Source: JACMQX01 sp044225675 (lineage in GTDB: Bacteria > Pseudomonadota > Gammaproteobacteria > Burkholderiales > Burkholderiaceae_C). Taken from it: 64,000 nt of DNA. Positions 55,684 through 64,000 of this stretch are shown piece after piece (position 1 is the first letter of the stretch; each line of letters begins with the position of its first letter). The position numbers and the translations under genes are program-made. The notes below the pieces were generated by a model. The model searched no databases. It saw only the letters and a program-made list of their open reading frames with translations, and had not been told where the DNA came from. The stretch lies in contig JBGAIH010000021.1 of NCBI GenBank assembly GCA_044225675.1, positions 1 through 64,000 on the forward strand, read 5' to 3'.

Positions 55684-57213
55684 TCAGGCCGCCTGGCGCT
55701 GCTCCATGCTCTTGTAGACGCCGCAGCCGACGTACAGCTCGCCCATGCGCATCACATAGGACATCTTGGCCTGCACCTGGCCCGTGAGCGGGTTGGCGAT
55801 GCGGTATTCGACCCAGCCCGGCTCGGCATCGGCCTGCGAGACGATGGCCGCCAGCAGGCTGTCGCCGTCCACGCCGGGCACGTCCTGCACCCGCGAGCCG
55901 ACCTTCTCCGGCTTGCCGCCAAAGGCGCGGTAGACGCCGCTGCGGTCCAGCGCGAAGACATACATGTCGCGATCATGAAAGCCGCTGGCCGGGTCGGTCA
56001 GCCATTGCACCAGCGCGGCCGGGTCGCGGCCGCCGCGTTCGCGCTCGGCCCGCTCCACCAGCGCCAGCGCCTCGCCCGCCGTGCCCTGCATCAGCCGGAA
56101 GTGCGCCACCGAACCCGAGAGGGCGGCAGCGCGCTCATGCAGGTAGGTCGCCTGGTTGGCGGCTTCCTCCACGAGGTGGGCATTCTGCTGGGTGATCGAG
56201 TCAAGGTGATTGACGGCCGAGGCGATCTCGCTGAGCCCGCTGCTCTGGCCCGCACTGGCCGACGAGATGCGCGACATCGCCTCGGCCACGTGGCGCACGC
56301 CGGCCACGACGTCGGTGATGCCGCCGCCGGCCGAGCGGATGCGCTCCACACCGCCGTGCACATTGACGGACGATGCGTCGATCAGCTCGCGAATCTTGCG
56401 CGACTCGTCGGAGCAGCGGCGGGCCAGCCGGCGCACCTCGCCGGCCACCACGGCGAAGCCGCGGCCCTGCTCGCCCGCGCGCGCGGCCTCGATCGCCGCA
56501 TTGAGCGCCAGCAGGTTGGTCTGGAAGGCGATGCCGTCGATCACCGCCACCATGGCGCTCATGCGGTCGGTGTCGGCCTGGATGGCGCCCACCGTGCCCA
56601 CCGCCTGGCGCATGGCCTCGGCCCCCTGCTCGGCGATGCCGCGCACCTCGCCGGCGCGCCGGTCGGCGTCGGCCGCGTGGTGGGCGTTCTCCTGCACGGT
56701 GCCGGCCAGCTGGGTGACGCTGGCGGCCGTCTGCTGCAGGCTCGCGGCCTGCTGCTCGGTGCGCGACGACAGGTCGCGGTAGCCGCGCGCCAGCTGGTTG
56801 CCGGCCTGCGCGACCAGCGCAGAGCTGGTGCGCACCTCGGCCACCAGGCTGGACAGTCCGGCCGTCATGCGGCGCATGCTGCGGCCGAGCTGGGCGATCT
56901 CGTCGCTGCCGCGCGGCTCGGGCAGGTGGTCGAGCTGCCCCTGCTCGATGCGCTCCATGAGCCTGAGCGCGCGGCGCAGGCCGCCGATGAAGCCGTCGCA
57001 AAATCCGAGCGCCAGGTACAGCCAGGCGGCCAGCAGCAGCAGGCCGGTACCGCCCAGCCAGGGGCGCGCGGCCGGCGGCACGGCGCCGGCCCAGGCGGCC
57101 GCCAGGGCAGCGGCACCGCCGGCAAACAGGGCGCCCAGCAGCACCAGCTTGACGGGCAGGGTGATGTGGCGCATCAGAGCCAGCGCGGGCGCCAGCCATC
57201 GGGTGGTGTTCAT
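55684..57213 (-). CDS. methyl-accepting chemotaxis protein with C-terminal Cache-like domain
   Basis: A 509-residue chemoreceptor. Two N-terminal membrane segments with only a short loop between them (about 13-45 and 53-72) are followed by a HAMP-like segment and a signalling domain whose hairpin is NAAIEAARAGEQGRGFAVVAGEVRRLARR. After the methylation helices, residues about 405-505 form a Cache-type sensor (FHDRDMYVFALDRSGVYRAFGG; PGWVEYRIANPLTGQ). The sensor is thus on the cytoplasmic side, unlike standard receptors with periplasmic Cache domains. No pentapeptide for CheR/CheB is seen at the C-terminus. Confidence 0.93.
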   Translation of the reverse strand: MNTTRWLAPALALMRHITLPVKLVLLGALFAGGAAALAAAWAGAVPPAARPWLGGTGLLLLAAWLYLALGFCDGFIGGLRRALRLMERIEQGQLDHLPEPRGSDEIAQLGRSMRRMTAGLSSLVAEVRTSSALVAQAGNQLARGYRDLSSRTEQQAASLQQTAASVTQLAGTVQENAHHAADADRRAGEVRGIAEQGAEAMRQAVGTVGAIQADTDRMSAMVAVIDGIAFQTNLLALNAAIEAARAGEQGRGFAVVAGEVRRLARRCSDESRKIRELIDASSVNVHGGVERIRSAGGGITDVVAGVRHVAEAMSRISSASAGQSSGLSEIASAVNHLDSITQQNAHLVEEAANQATYLHERAAALSGSVAHFRLMQGTAGEALALVERAERERGGRDPAALVQWLTDPASGFHDRDMYVFALDRSGVYRAFGGKPEKVGSRVQDVPGVDGDSLLAAIVSQADAEPGWVEYRIANPLTGQVQAKMSYVMRMGELYVGCGVYKSMEQRQAA

Positions 57214-57404
57214 GGGTTCTTCTCCTGAGCCGCCCCAGGCCGATCGGGGCGATGGGCCCCGGGGTGGCGCCGCCGTCGCGCGGATCGCGCTTTTCTGGCA
57301 GACAGGAGGCAGCTTACGGCTGCGCGCTGCGGCGGGATGCGCCGATCAGCGGGCAAAAGTCCGTGCTTTTTTCACGCGCCTGGGGCTTGGCCTATCATGC
57401 GGCG

Positions 57405-57761
57405 ATGTCCTATCTGCTCCTCATCCATGAGCCCGAAGGCCAGCGCGCCACCCGCAGCGAGTCCGAGGGCCGCGCCGTCTATGACCGCATGCTGCAATTC
57501 GCGGGTGAACTCCAGCGCGAGGGCAAGCTGCTCGCGGTGGAGTCCCTGGCCACGCCCGGCCCGACGGCAGCCCAGGTGCGGGTGCGGGCCGGCCGCGCCC
57601 AGGTGCTGGACGGCCCGTTTGCCGAGGCCAAGGAGTTCGTCGGCGGCTTCTTCCTGCTCGACTGCGCCTCCCGCGAGGAGGCGCTGGCCATCGCCGCGCG
57701 CTGCCCGGCGGCCGAGTGGGCCACGGTCGAGGTGCGCGCCACGGCGCCCTGCTACGCCTGA
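57405..57761 (+). CDS. YciI/DGPF-family protein
   Basis: A 118-residue YCII-related protein with the hallmark DGPFAEAKEFVGG (69-81), dimeric alpha/beta fold. Genes of this DGPF type accompany ECF42 sigma factors. No ribosome site is obvious before ATG 57405. It is upstream of a second DGPF gene, separated by 156 bases. Activity unknown. Confidence 0.9.
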   Translation: MSYLLLIHEPEGQRATRSESEGRAVYDRMLQFAGELQREGKLLAVESLATPGPTAAQVRVRAGRAQVLDGPFAEAKEFVGGFFLLDCASREEALAIAARCPAAEWATVEVRATAPCYA

Positions 57762-57825
57762 GGCGCAGGCGGGTCGGGCGGCCTGGCCCGCTTGCGGCCG
57801 CGCGCGAACGTCCGTCGGGCGTCCT

Positions 57826-57853
57826 TGTCGATTCCGGCCCGCCCGCTTCGTCG
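57826..57853 (+). promoter_or_regulatory. candidate ECF42-type promoter
   Basis: TGTCGA (57826-57831), a 17-base spacer, then CGTCG (57849-57853), about 65 bases before the second DGPF gene. As I recall, ECF42 sigma factors of Streptomyces venezuelae use TGTCGA at -35 and CG(A/T)C at -10. The match lies in the only substantial gap of a module that encodes such a sigma factor. Confidence 0.55.
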
Positions 57854-57917
57854 TACCCATGAAGGAACGATGGCGCCAGGTGGGCTGGCACCCGTCCGGC
57901 ATGGACAGGAGCGCGAC

Positions 57918-58334
57918 ATGCGATTCATGATCATCGTCAAGGCCACGCCCGAGAGCGAGGCGGGCCGCTTTCCCCCCGACATGGCCGAGCTGATGGCCGC
58001 CATGGCGGCCTATCACGAGGAGCTGGCGCAGGCCGGCGTGCTGCTGGACGCGGCCGGCCTGCAACCCAGCAGCCGTGGCTGGCGCATCCGCTACGACGGC
58101 CGGCAGCGCCGCGTGGTGGACGGCCCGTTTGCCGAGACCAAGGAGCTCGTGGCCGGCTACACGCTGATCCAGTGCCGCTCGCGCGAGGAGGCGCTGGAGT
58201 GGACGCGGCGCTTCCCGAACCCGGTGCGCGAGGGCGCGTCCTGCGAGATCGAGGTGCGCCAGCTCTATGAGCTGGAGGACTTCGATGCCCATCCGGCCGC
58301 CGCAGCGCGCCTGCAGGCCATCACTCCCCACTGA
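57918..58334 (+). CDS. YciI/DGPF-family protein
   Basis: A 138-residue second YCII-related protein, starting MRFMIIVKATPESEAG and carrying DGPFAETKELVAGY (68-81), the best-known form of the family motif. The candidate ECF42 promoter lies upstream. It is probably the first gene of a transcript with the SRPBCC, VOC and sigma factor genes (gaps of 17, 23 and 28 bases). Biochemical role unknown. Confidence 0.93.
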   Translation: MRFMIIVKATPESEAGRFPPDMAELMAAMAAYHEELAQAGVLLDAAGLQPSSRGWRIRYDGRQRRVVDGPFAETKELVAGYTLIQCRSREEALEWTRRFPNPVREGASCEIEVRQLYELEDFDAHPAAAARLQAITPH

Positions 58335-58351
58335 ACCTGCCGGGAATCCTC

Positions 58352-58903
58352 ATGCTCAAGAAACTGATCTGGACCCTCCTGGCCTTGGTGGCCGTGCTGG
58401 CGGTCGCCGTGGCCCTGCTGCTGGCCTGGGCGGCCGGGCGCCCCGACAGCTTCCGCGTGCAGCGCTCGCTGCTCGTGCAGGCGTCGCCCGAGGCGGTGTT
58501 CGCGCAGATCAACGACCTGCACGCCTTCAACACCTGGAACCCCTTTAACCGCAAGGACCCGTCGATGCGCGGCAGCTACCGCGGGCCTGCCGCCGGCCCG
58601 GGGGCCGCCTACGACTTCGCTGGCAATGGCGAGGTGGGCAAGGGAACGGTGCGCATCGTCGACGCCGCGCCGCCGCTTCGCGTGGCGATGAAGCTCGACA
58701 TGACCGAGCCCATGGAGGCGCACAACGACATCCTGTTCAGCCTGGTGCCACGCGGCAGCGCGACCGAGGTCACCTGGGCGATGAACGGTGCCTGCCCGCT
58801 GCTGTGCCGCGCGATGCACCTGGTGTTCGACCTCGACCGCATGGTCGGCGGCGACTTCGAGTCCGGCCTGCGCGGGCTGAAGGCGCGCGCCGAGAAGAAT
58901 TGA
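58352..58903 (+). CDS. membrane-anchored SRPBCC-family protein
   Basis: A 183-residue protein with an N-terminal hydrophobic helix (about 5-27) and an SRPBCC (Bet v1/polyketide-cyclase-like) ligand-binding domain: FRVQRSLLVQASPEAVFAQI near residues 34-53, then VTWAMNGACPLL. Such proteins often occur with DGPF proteins and ECF sigma factors. Ligand unknown. Confidence 0.9.
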   Translation: MLKKLIWTLLALVAVLAVAVALLLAWAAGRPDSFRVQRSLLVQASPEAVFAQINDLHAFNTWNPFNRKDPSMRGSYRGPAAGPGAAYDFAGNGEVGKGTVRIVDAAPPLRVAMKLDMTEPMEAHNDILFSLVPRGSATEVTWAMNGACPLLCRAMHLVFDLDRMVGGDFESGLRGLKARAEKN

Positions 58904-58926
58904 TCGCATTTCAAGGAGAGAGTCCC

Positions 58927-59337
58927 ATGGCCCAGCAGATCTTCGTCAACCTGCCCATCCGCGAGATGGCGCGCAGTCGCGCCTTCTTCGAGAGTCTGGG
59001 CTATTCGTTCAACCCCCAGTTCACCAACGACCAGGGTGCCTGCATGGTGGTCTCCGACACCATCTATGTGATGCTGCTGGTCGAGAGCTTCTTCCAGACC
59101 TTCACGAAGAAGGCGGTGGCCGATGCGTTCAGGAGCACCGAGGTGCTGCTGTGCCTGTCGTGCGACAGCCGCGCGGCGGTCGATGCGCTGGTTGCCAAGG
59201 CCGTGGCGGCCGGCGGCAAGACGCCGGTGGCGGCCCAGGACCATGGCTTCATGTACAGCCACGGCTTCGAGGACCTGGACGGGCATCAGTGGGAGCTGGT
59301 GTGGATGGACCCGAACGCCGCCCCGCCCAGCGCCTGA
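58927..59337 (+). CDS. VOC-family (glyoxalase/bleomycin resistance-like) protein
   Basis: A 136-residue VOC protein starting QQIFVNLPIREMARSRAFFE and ending with the typical GHQWELVWMDP. Metal-ligand residues cannot be assigned with certainty; the C-terminal E in HQWELVW is one candidate. A strong AAGGAGAG site precedes ATG 58927. It is in the DGPF-SRPBCC-VOC-sigma module. Confidence 0.9.
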   Translation: MAQQIFVNLPIREMARSRAFFESLGYSFNPQFTNDQGACMVVSDTIYVMLLVESFFQTFTKKAVADAFRSTEVLLCLSCDSRAAVDALVAKAVAAGGKTPVAAQDHGFMYSHGFEDLDGHQWELVWMDPNAAPPSA

Positions 59338-59365
59338 GCCGGCGGACCGCGGCATACTGCGCCCC

Positions 59366-60652
59366 ATGCATTCGGCAACCCATCAGGCCATCGCGGCCGT
59401 CTGGCGCATCGAGTCGGCAAAGATCGTGGCGACCGTCGCGCGCATGGTGCGCGACGTCGGCGTGGCCGAGGAGCTGGCGCAGGACGCGCTGGTGGAGGCG
59501 CTGGAGCACTGGCCGCGCGAGGGCGTGCCCGAGCGGCCCGGCGCCTGGCTCACGGCCACCGCCAAGCGCAAGGCGCTGGACCGGCTGCGCCGCGACAAGG
59601 TGTTCGCGGCCAAGCTCGAGGAGATCGGCCACGACCTCGAGGCGCAGGAGGCGCTGATCGTGCCCGATTTCGTGGACGCGCTGGACGCCGCCCGCCGCGA
59701 CGAGATCGGCGACGACCTGCTGCGCCTGATGTTCACCGCCTGCCATCCGGTGCTGTCCACCGATGCGCGGGTGGCGCTCACGCTCAAGCTGCTGGGCGGG
59801 CTCACCACGCATGAGATCGCGCGGGCCTGCCTGGTGCCCGAGCCGACCATTGCCCAGCGCATCGTCCGCGCCAAGCGCACGCTGAGCGAGGCGCGCGTGC
59901 CGTTCGAGCTGCCGCCCGGCGAGGCGCTGGCCGAACGCCTCGGGTCGGTGCTGGAGGTGGTGTACCTGATTTTCAACGAGGGCTACACGGCCACGGCCGG
60001 CGACGACTGGATGCGACCCGCGCTCACGGACGAAGCCCTGCGCCTGGGCCGCATGCTGGCCGAACTGGCGCCGCGCGAGCCGGAGGCGCAGGGGCTGGTC
60101 GCACTCCTGGAGCTGCAGGCTTCGCGCAATGCGGCGCGCGTCGACGCATCGGGCCGGCCGGTGCTGCTGCTGGCGCAGGACCGGTCCCGCTGGGACCGCC
60201 TGCTCATCCGGCGCGGCTTGGCGGCTCTGGAGCGCGCTGCGGCGCTGGAGCAGGCTCGCGGCAGCGCGCTCGGGCCGTATGCGCTCCAGGCCTCGATCGC
60301 CGCCTGCCATGCGCGCGCCGCCACGGCCGATGCCACCGACTGGGTCCGCATCGCCGCACTGTACGAGGCGCTGGCCGCGCAGGCGCCTTCGCCCGTGGTC
60401 GAACTCAACCGCGCCGTGGCGGTCGGCATGGCCTACGGGCCGGCCGCCGGCCTGGAGGTGCTCGACCGGGTGCGCGGCGAGAAGGCACTGCAGAACTACC
60501 TGTGGCTGCCCAGCGTGCGAGCGGACTTTCTCGCCAAGCTCGGCCGCGACGCCGAGGCCCGCGTCGAGCTGTCGCGCGCGCTGTCGCTCACCGACAACTC
60601 GCGCGAGCAGGCGCTGTTGCGCGAACGGCTGGAGCGGCTGGGCGCGCCGTGA
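59366..60652 (+). CDS. ECF42-type RNA polymerase sigma factor with long C-terminal extension
   Basis: A 428-residue ECF sigma factor: sigma2 (about 5-75; AEELAQDALVEALEHWP, GAWLTATAKRKALDRLRRDK), sigma4 (about 115-175; LTLKLLGGLTTHEIARACLV, PTIAQRIVRAKRTL) and a roughly 250-residue helical C-terminal domain (about 190-428) with TPR-like repeats and the signature VYLIFNEGYTAT. This architecture and the linked DGPF genes define ECF42. No anti-sigma gene is present; the extension is thought to replace it. Probable role: control of the upstream DGPF operon, including itself. Confidence 0.95.
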   Translation: MHSATHQAIAAVWRIESAKIVATVARMVRDVGVAEELAQDALVEALEHWPREGVPERPGAWLTATAKRKALDRLRRDKVFAAKLEEIGHDLEAQEALIVPDFVDALDAARRDEIGDDLLRLMFTACHPVLSTDARVALTLKLLGGLTTHEIARACLVPEPTIAQRIVRAKRTLSEARVPFELPPGEALAERLGSVLEVVYLIFNEGYTATAGDDWMRPALTDEALRLGRMLAELAPREPEAQGLVALLELQASRNAARVDASGRPVLLLAQDRSRWDRLLIRRGLAALERAAALEQARGSALGPYALQASIAACHARAATADATDWVRIAALYEALAAQAPSPVVELNRAVAVGMAYGPAAGLEVLDRVRGEKALQNYLWLPSVRADFLAKLGRDAEARVELSRALSLTDNSREQALLRERLERLGAP

Positions 60653-60840
60653 AAGGGCCCGGCACATCGTGGCCGGGCCGAAGTCTGTGAGTGTCGGCGA
60701 GGGGCCTCCTAGGTCATGAGGCTGGGCCGCACCGATCTGAAAGCTGGCTGCCTGCACGCGTATTCCTGGGAACACTCGGGGGCATCGCTTTTTTTGTCTT
60801 TCCCCTTTTGCGCCATCCCGTGCATTCGAGGACACGATCC

Positions 60841-63800
60841 ATGAACCTCTCTCAGCTTTACCTTTCCCAGCTTTGCCTCGCCCTCCGAAGTGATATCCCT
60901 TCTGCTGAACCAGCTCGCCGCGCTCCTCCGTTCACCTCCCTGAGCTCCGTCACGTGCTCGTCACGCGTGAGAGCTTCGAGAGGGCGCTCTCGGGGCTTGC
61001 GGCAGATCGCCCTGTCGGCGCTGCTGGCCTGCGGCCTGCCCGCCGTCCTGGCCCAGCAGGCTGCGGACCTGCCTGTCTCCATATCCGCTCGGGCCGGCGG
61101 CCCGGTGGGCGGCCAGGTCGTCGGTGGCGCGGCCAGCATCACCCACGGCGCCAACCTCACCCGGATCCAGCAGCAGAGCCAGCGCGCCATCATCAACTGG
61201 CAAAGCTTCGGCATCGCCGCCGGCCAGACCGTGCAGTTCCAGCAGCCCAATGCCCAGGCCGCCATCCTGAACCGCGTCACCGGCGCGCTGCCCACCCGCA
61301 TCGACGGCAGCCTCGCCGCCAACGGCCAGGTCTTCCTCGTCAACCCCAACGGCATCGTCGTCGGCGCCAATGGCGTGGTCAACGTCCAGGGCGGCTTTGT
61401 CGCCAGCACCCAGTCGATCACCGACGCGGCTTTCATGGCCGGCGCGGGCCTCAGCTTCGAGGGCGGCTCCGACGGCCGCATGGAAGTGCTCGGCCGCATC
61501 GAAAGCGCCAACGGCCCGATCACCCTCATCGCGCCCAAGCTCAGTGTCGGCGCAGGCGCCTCGCTCAAGGCCGGCAGCGCCATCCAGCTCGTGGCGGCCA
61601 GCCAGGTCCAACTGTCCAACGGGCGTTTCACCGTCATTCCGAAGTCGGGCGATGCGGGTGAACTCACGCAGGCGGGTGTGCTGGAGGCGGCCAAGGTACA
61701 ACTTGCGGCCGTCAATCAAAACCTCGGCGCCTTGGCCATCAACACCAGCGGCACGATCCGAGCCAATGCCACGCAAACCAACCCGGACGGCTCGGTGAGC
61801 CTCGTGGCCACGGGGCCGGCGCGTGTGGAGCTGCATGACGCCAAGATCACCGCCACCGGGCCGAGTGGCCAGGGCGCACGCATCGACGTGAGCGGCAATC
61901 GCACGGGCCTGTTCGGCCAGACGGTGCTGGACGCCAGCGGCGCGGCCTGCGGCGGCTCGATCCGGGTCGGCGGCGGCTGGCAGGGCAGTGAGGCGGACCT
62001 GCCGAACGCGCAGGTGACCTTCGTGGAAGAAGGCGTCAAGCTCAAGGCCGACGCAACGCTGGGCGGCGATGGCGGGCGCGTGGTGGTGTGGGCCGACGAC
62101 ACGACGCGCTACGCAGGCAGCCTGAGCGCACGCGGCGCGGGCGTCAAGGCGGACGGCACGGAGGGCGTGGGCGGTAACGCCGAAGTCTCGGGCAAGGGCA
62201 CGCTGCAGTTCACCGGCACGGCCGACCTGCGCGGCGCGAGCGGCGCGGCCCGGACGGGCACGCTGCTGCTCGACCCGAGCAACATCACGATCGAAGCGGT
62301 GGGGCCCGACAACAACTATGTCGCGAACTCCCGTTGGAATGGCGTCGCGTATGTCGTGGATTGGGAGTCCGATACTGCGGGCGACTCGGTCCTGAGTGTT
62401 TCGAGCCTGACGCTGCTGCTCGCCACGAACGATGTGAACGTCCAGACCAGCGCGGTGCTGCAAGGGACCGGCGGGCTCGGGCGAGGCGCCCAGAATGACG
62501 GCATTTCCGGCGATATCTGGGTCAAGGATCCGGTGTCCTGGTCTTCGCCCTATCACCTGACCCTGCGCGCGCACGATGACGTCATCATCGACGGCGCCAT
62601 CACCTCCAGCGGTTCAGGCAAGCTGGCGGTCAACGACGTCAACCTGTCGGGCTCGGCGAGCGCCTCCCGGCAGATCTTCATCAACCAGCCCCTCCGTGCA
62701 GCCTCGGTGGAGGTGTCGGGCGGCCGCGTGGAAGTTCTGGCGCCGATCACGAACACGGACCCGACGGGCCTGATCCGTCTTTCCTCGGGGAGCGACCTCG
62801 ACTTGCGAGCCTCTTTGGAGGCAACGGGCGCCTCCCGTGTGGTGTTGCAGGCCGGTCTGGCAGGAACTGGCGACCTCGTGCAGGCAGGCAGCATCCGAAG
62901 CGACGGTGGCGAGGTGAATCTCTGGGCGGCGGGACGCGTGACGCAAGGAGCCGACATCGGCACCGATGGCCCGGTCTTCGTTCAGGCCGGCGACGCCATT
63001 GTGGGAGGCGCCGGATCCTGGGTGAGCCGGTCCGGCACGGTCGCGCTCCAGGCGGGCGCCGGCGTGGGCCGTGGGGACACGCGGGTGGTGATTCAGGCGC
63101 CGGAGGCGGTGGTGGCGTCTTCGGGGGACCAGTACGTCGAATTGCGCGGCCCCGCGACCCGTGTGGCTGCCGTCAGCAGCGCGGGCGTCATCGACCTCCT
63201 GGCGGTGGACGGGGGCATCACCGTCACGCAGGTGAGCGCGCAGAGCGGTCTCGACACGGTTGCAAGCGGAGGCGGCCCGTATGCCGGCAGCGGGGCGCTC
63301 GGTGCCGTGGGCGTCGACGCCAGCGCAGCGCTGCGTCTTGCAGCCCGAGGGCCGGTTGCCGATTTGCAGATTGAGGCGCCCGTGCGCAGTACGGCCGGCG
63401 ACCTCGACCTGTCGGCAGGCCGCGACCTCATCTTCGACAGTGGGGCTGCGGGGCAGGCGCCCTCCGGGGCTGTGACCTGGACCGCCGACACGGCGTCAGG
63501 CGGAGCCGCCGGCCCGGGGCGCGTGGTCAATCAGGTGGCTGGCCTGGACGTGCAGGCTGCTGCGGGCAGTGACGTCGCCTTGTTCCTGCCGGTCGGCGCC
63601 ACGCTCGTCGGGGGCAGCGGGCCGTCGGCGGGGTTGCCGCGCTTCGTACCCAACGGGCTGCGGGTCAATGGCGTGCTGGTCCTGACGGCCGAGGCCCTGT
63701 CCAACGCCGAGGCCAGCGCAGCGCCCGCAGGCGCGGCGCTCACCCTGCGTGTCGGGCGCCTGACGCCCCGGGCCGTTCCCACGCCGCCTGCGGCCGGGCA

Positions 63801-64000
63801 GGCCGCCACGGCAACGGCACCCACGATTCCGATGAACCTTCCCTTTCCGGTTTGGGGCCTGCCCAGCGACAGCCAGGACGGGTTCACGATGCGCTTTTGC
63901 GTCAACCGCGCAACGGCCGGCGTGGGCCGCAGCCCGGCCCCGGGGGAATCGGTCCGCGTGAGTCTGCCGATGCCGGCCTCACAGCAGCGTGCCCGGCTCC
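60841..64000 (+). CDS. filamentous-haemagglutinin-like two-partner-secretion exoprotein, 3' end outside window
   Basis: The frame is open from ATG 60841 to the window end (1053 codons seen). A long leader (about 71 residues) ends in a signal peptide core (IALSALLACGLPAVLAQQ). Residues about 75-330 form the TPS secretion domain: ITHGANLTRIQQQSQRAIIN, QSFGIAAGQTVQFQQPN, AAILNRVTG and FLVNPNGIVVGANGVV. Repetitive beta-helix-like sequence follows (Gly/Ala/Val/Asp-rich). It would be exported by a TpsB partner not in view. GAGGA sits nine bases before ATG 60841; GTG 60967 would give a shorter leader. The extended ESPR motif is absent. Target (adhesin, toxin or other) cannot be told because the C-terminus is missing. 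Confidence 0.92.
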   Translation, partial: MNLSQLYLSQLCLALRSDIPSAEPARRAPPFTSLSSVTCSSRVRASRGRSRGLRQIALSALLACGLPAVLAQQAADLPVSISARAGGPVGGQVVGGAASITHGANLTRIQQQSQRAIINWQSFGIAAGQTVQFQQPNAQAAILNRVTGALPTRIDGSLAANGQVFLVNPNGIVVGANGVVNVQGGFVASTQSITDAAFMAGAGLSFEGGSDGRMEVLGRIESANGPITLIAPKLSVGAGASLKAGSAIQLVAASQVQLSNGRFTVIPKSGDAGELTQAGVLEAAKVQLAAVNQNLGALAINTSGTIRANATQTNPDGSVSLVATGPARVELHDAKITATGPSGQGARIDVSGNRTGLFGQTVLDASGAACGGSIRVGGGWQGSEADLPNAQVTFVEEGVKLKADATLGGDGGRVVVWADDTTRYAGSLSARGAGVKADGTEGVGGNAEVSGKGTLQFTGTADLRGASGAARTGTLLLDPSNITIEAVGPDNNYVANSRWNGVAYVVDWESDTAGDSVLSVSSLTLLLATNDVNVQTSAVLQGTGGLGRGAQNDGISGDIWVKDPVSWSSPYHLTLRAHDDVIIDGAITSSGSGKLAVNDVNLSGSASASRQIFINQPLRAASVEVSGGRVEVLAPITNTDPTGLIRLSSGSDLDLRASLEATGASRVVLQAGLAGTGDLVQAGSIRSDGGEVNLWAAGRVTQGADIGTDGPVFVQAGDAIVGGAGSWVSRSGTVALQAGAGVGRGDTRVVIQAPEAVVASSGDQYVELRGPATRVAAVSSAGVIDLLAVDGGITVTQVSAQSGLDTVASGGGPYAGSGALGAVGVDASAALRLAARGPVADLQIEAPVRSTAGDLDLSAGRDLIFDSGAAGQAPSGAVTWTADTASGGAAGPGRVVNQVAGLDVQAAAGSDVALFLPVGATLVGGSGPSAGLPRFVPNGLRVNGVLVLTAEALSNAEASAAPAGAALTLRVGRLTPRAVPTPPAAGQAATATAPTIPMNLPFPVWGLPSDSQDGFTMRFCVNRATAGVGRSPAPGESVRVSLPMPASQQRARL

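Overview
The window is a contiguous stretch of a high-GC betaproteobacterial chromosome, most likely Burkholderiales and probably Comamonadaceae-like. The placement rests on the 23S/5S rRNA, the gene orders glyQ-glyS-gmhB-plsC and corC-lnt, and a LiuR-type branched-chain/fatty-acid degradation region with aceK. I cannot name the species. I see no insertion sequence, prophage, CRISPR array, tRNA or integrase. In lines I counted by hand, GC is about 57% in the fadD area (3-4 kb) and about 67% near 47 kb.

Layout. (1) 1-2521: 3' three quarters of a 23S rRNA gene, a 5S rRNA gene and a strong intrinsic terminator; 2522-2804 shows nothing I recognise. (2) 2805-6248: a lipid-use group with fadD and an FFLEELYG-motif protein on the minus strand and a divergent membrane-anchored lipase/esterase. 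(3) 6322-15669: a signalling block on the plus strand: a response regulator fused to a degenerate class III cyclase domain, a Cache-HAMP hybrid histidine kinase with two receivers and an HPt domain, a PAS-like/LuxR regulator, a Crp/Fnr regulator and a zinc-ribbon/cyclase/AAA/TPR protein with a mostly conserved active site. A methyltransferase and an unknown protein converge on it from the minus strand. (4) 16903-19466: phenylalanine hydroxylase and HPPD, with a divergent Lrp/AsnC regulator. (5) 19525-30097: housekeeping genes (GNAT, corC, lnt, sugar kinase, BASS transporter, glyQS, gmhB, plsC, YgjP-like peptidase). (6) 30222-39559: orphan response regulator, MBL hydrolase, a 22-bp perfect palindrome, a LiuR-like MerR regulator, thioesterase, isovaleryl-CoA dehydrogenase, carbonic anhydrase, aceK, a small membrane protein, thiolase and acyl-CoA dehydrogenase. 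(7) 39556-43718: YchJ-like protein, TrkA/TrkH potassium uptake, HAD phosphatase; then a six-copy 11-bp tandem repeat. (8) 43969-55633: a TetR-headed beta-oxidation cluster (acyl-CoA dehydrogenase, DUF2147 protein, FadB-like, thiolase, hydrolase, thioesterase, SDRs, HCCA-isomerase-like protein, enoyl-CoA hydratase). (9) 55684-57213: a chemoreceptor with an apparent C-terminal Cache domain. (10) 57405-60652: an ECF42-type sigma factor module with two DGPF (YciI) proteins, SRPBCC and VOC proteins and a candidate cognate promoter. (11) 60841-64000: the start of a large filamentous-haemagglutinin-like two-partner-secretion exoprotein cut by the window edge.

How the genes fit together. Much of the window converts acyl groups to acetyl-CoA: acyl activation, leucine/isovalerate and fatty-acid dehydrogenation, hydration and thiolysis. 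AceK then sets the split of acetyl-CoA between the TCA cycle and the glyoxylate bypass. Two local regulators (MerR/LiuR-like with its palindrome, TetR with an imperfect palindrome) probably sense acyl-CoAs. The signalling block is the most unusual part: it puts a phosphorelay kinase, a probably non-catalytic cyclase-fold output, a Crp-family regulator with cAMP-type phosphate-binding residues and a likely active cyclase side by side, which suggests a local cyclic-nucleotide circuit. That circuit is inferred and not shown by the sequence alone.
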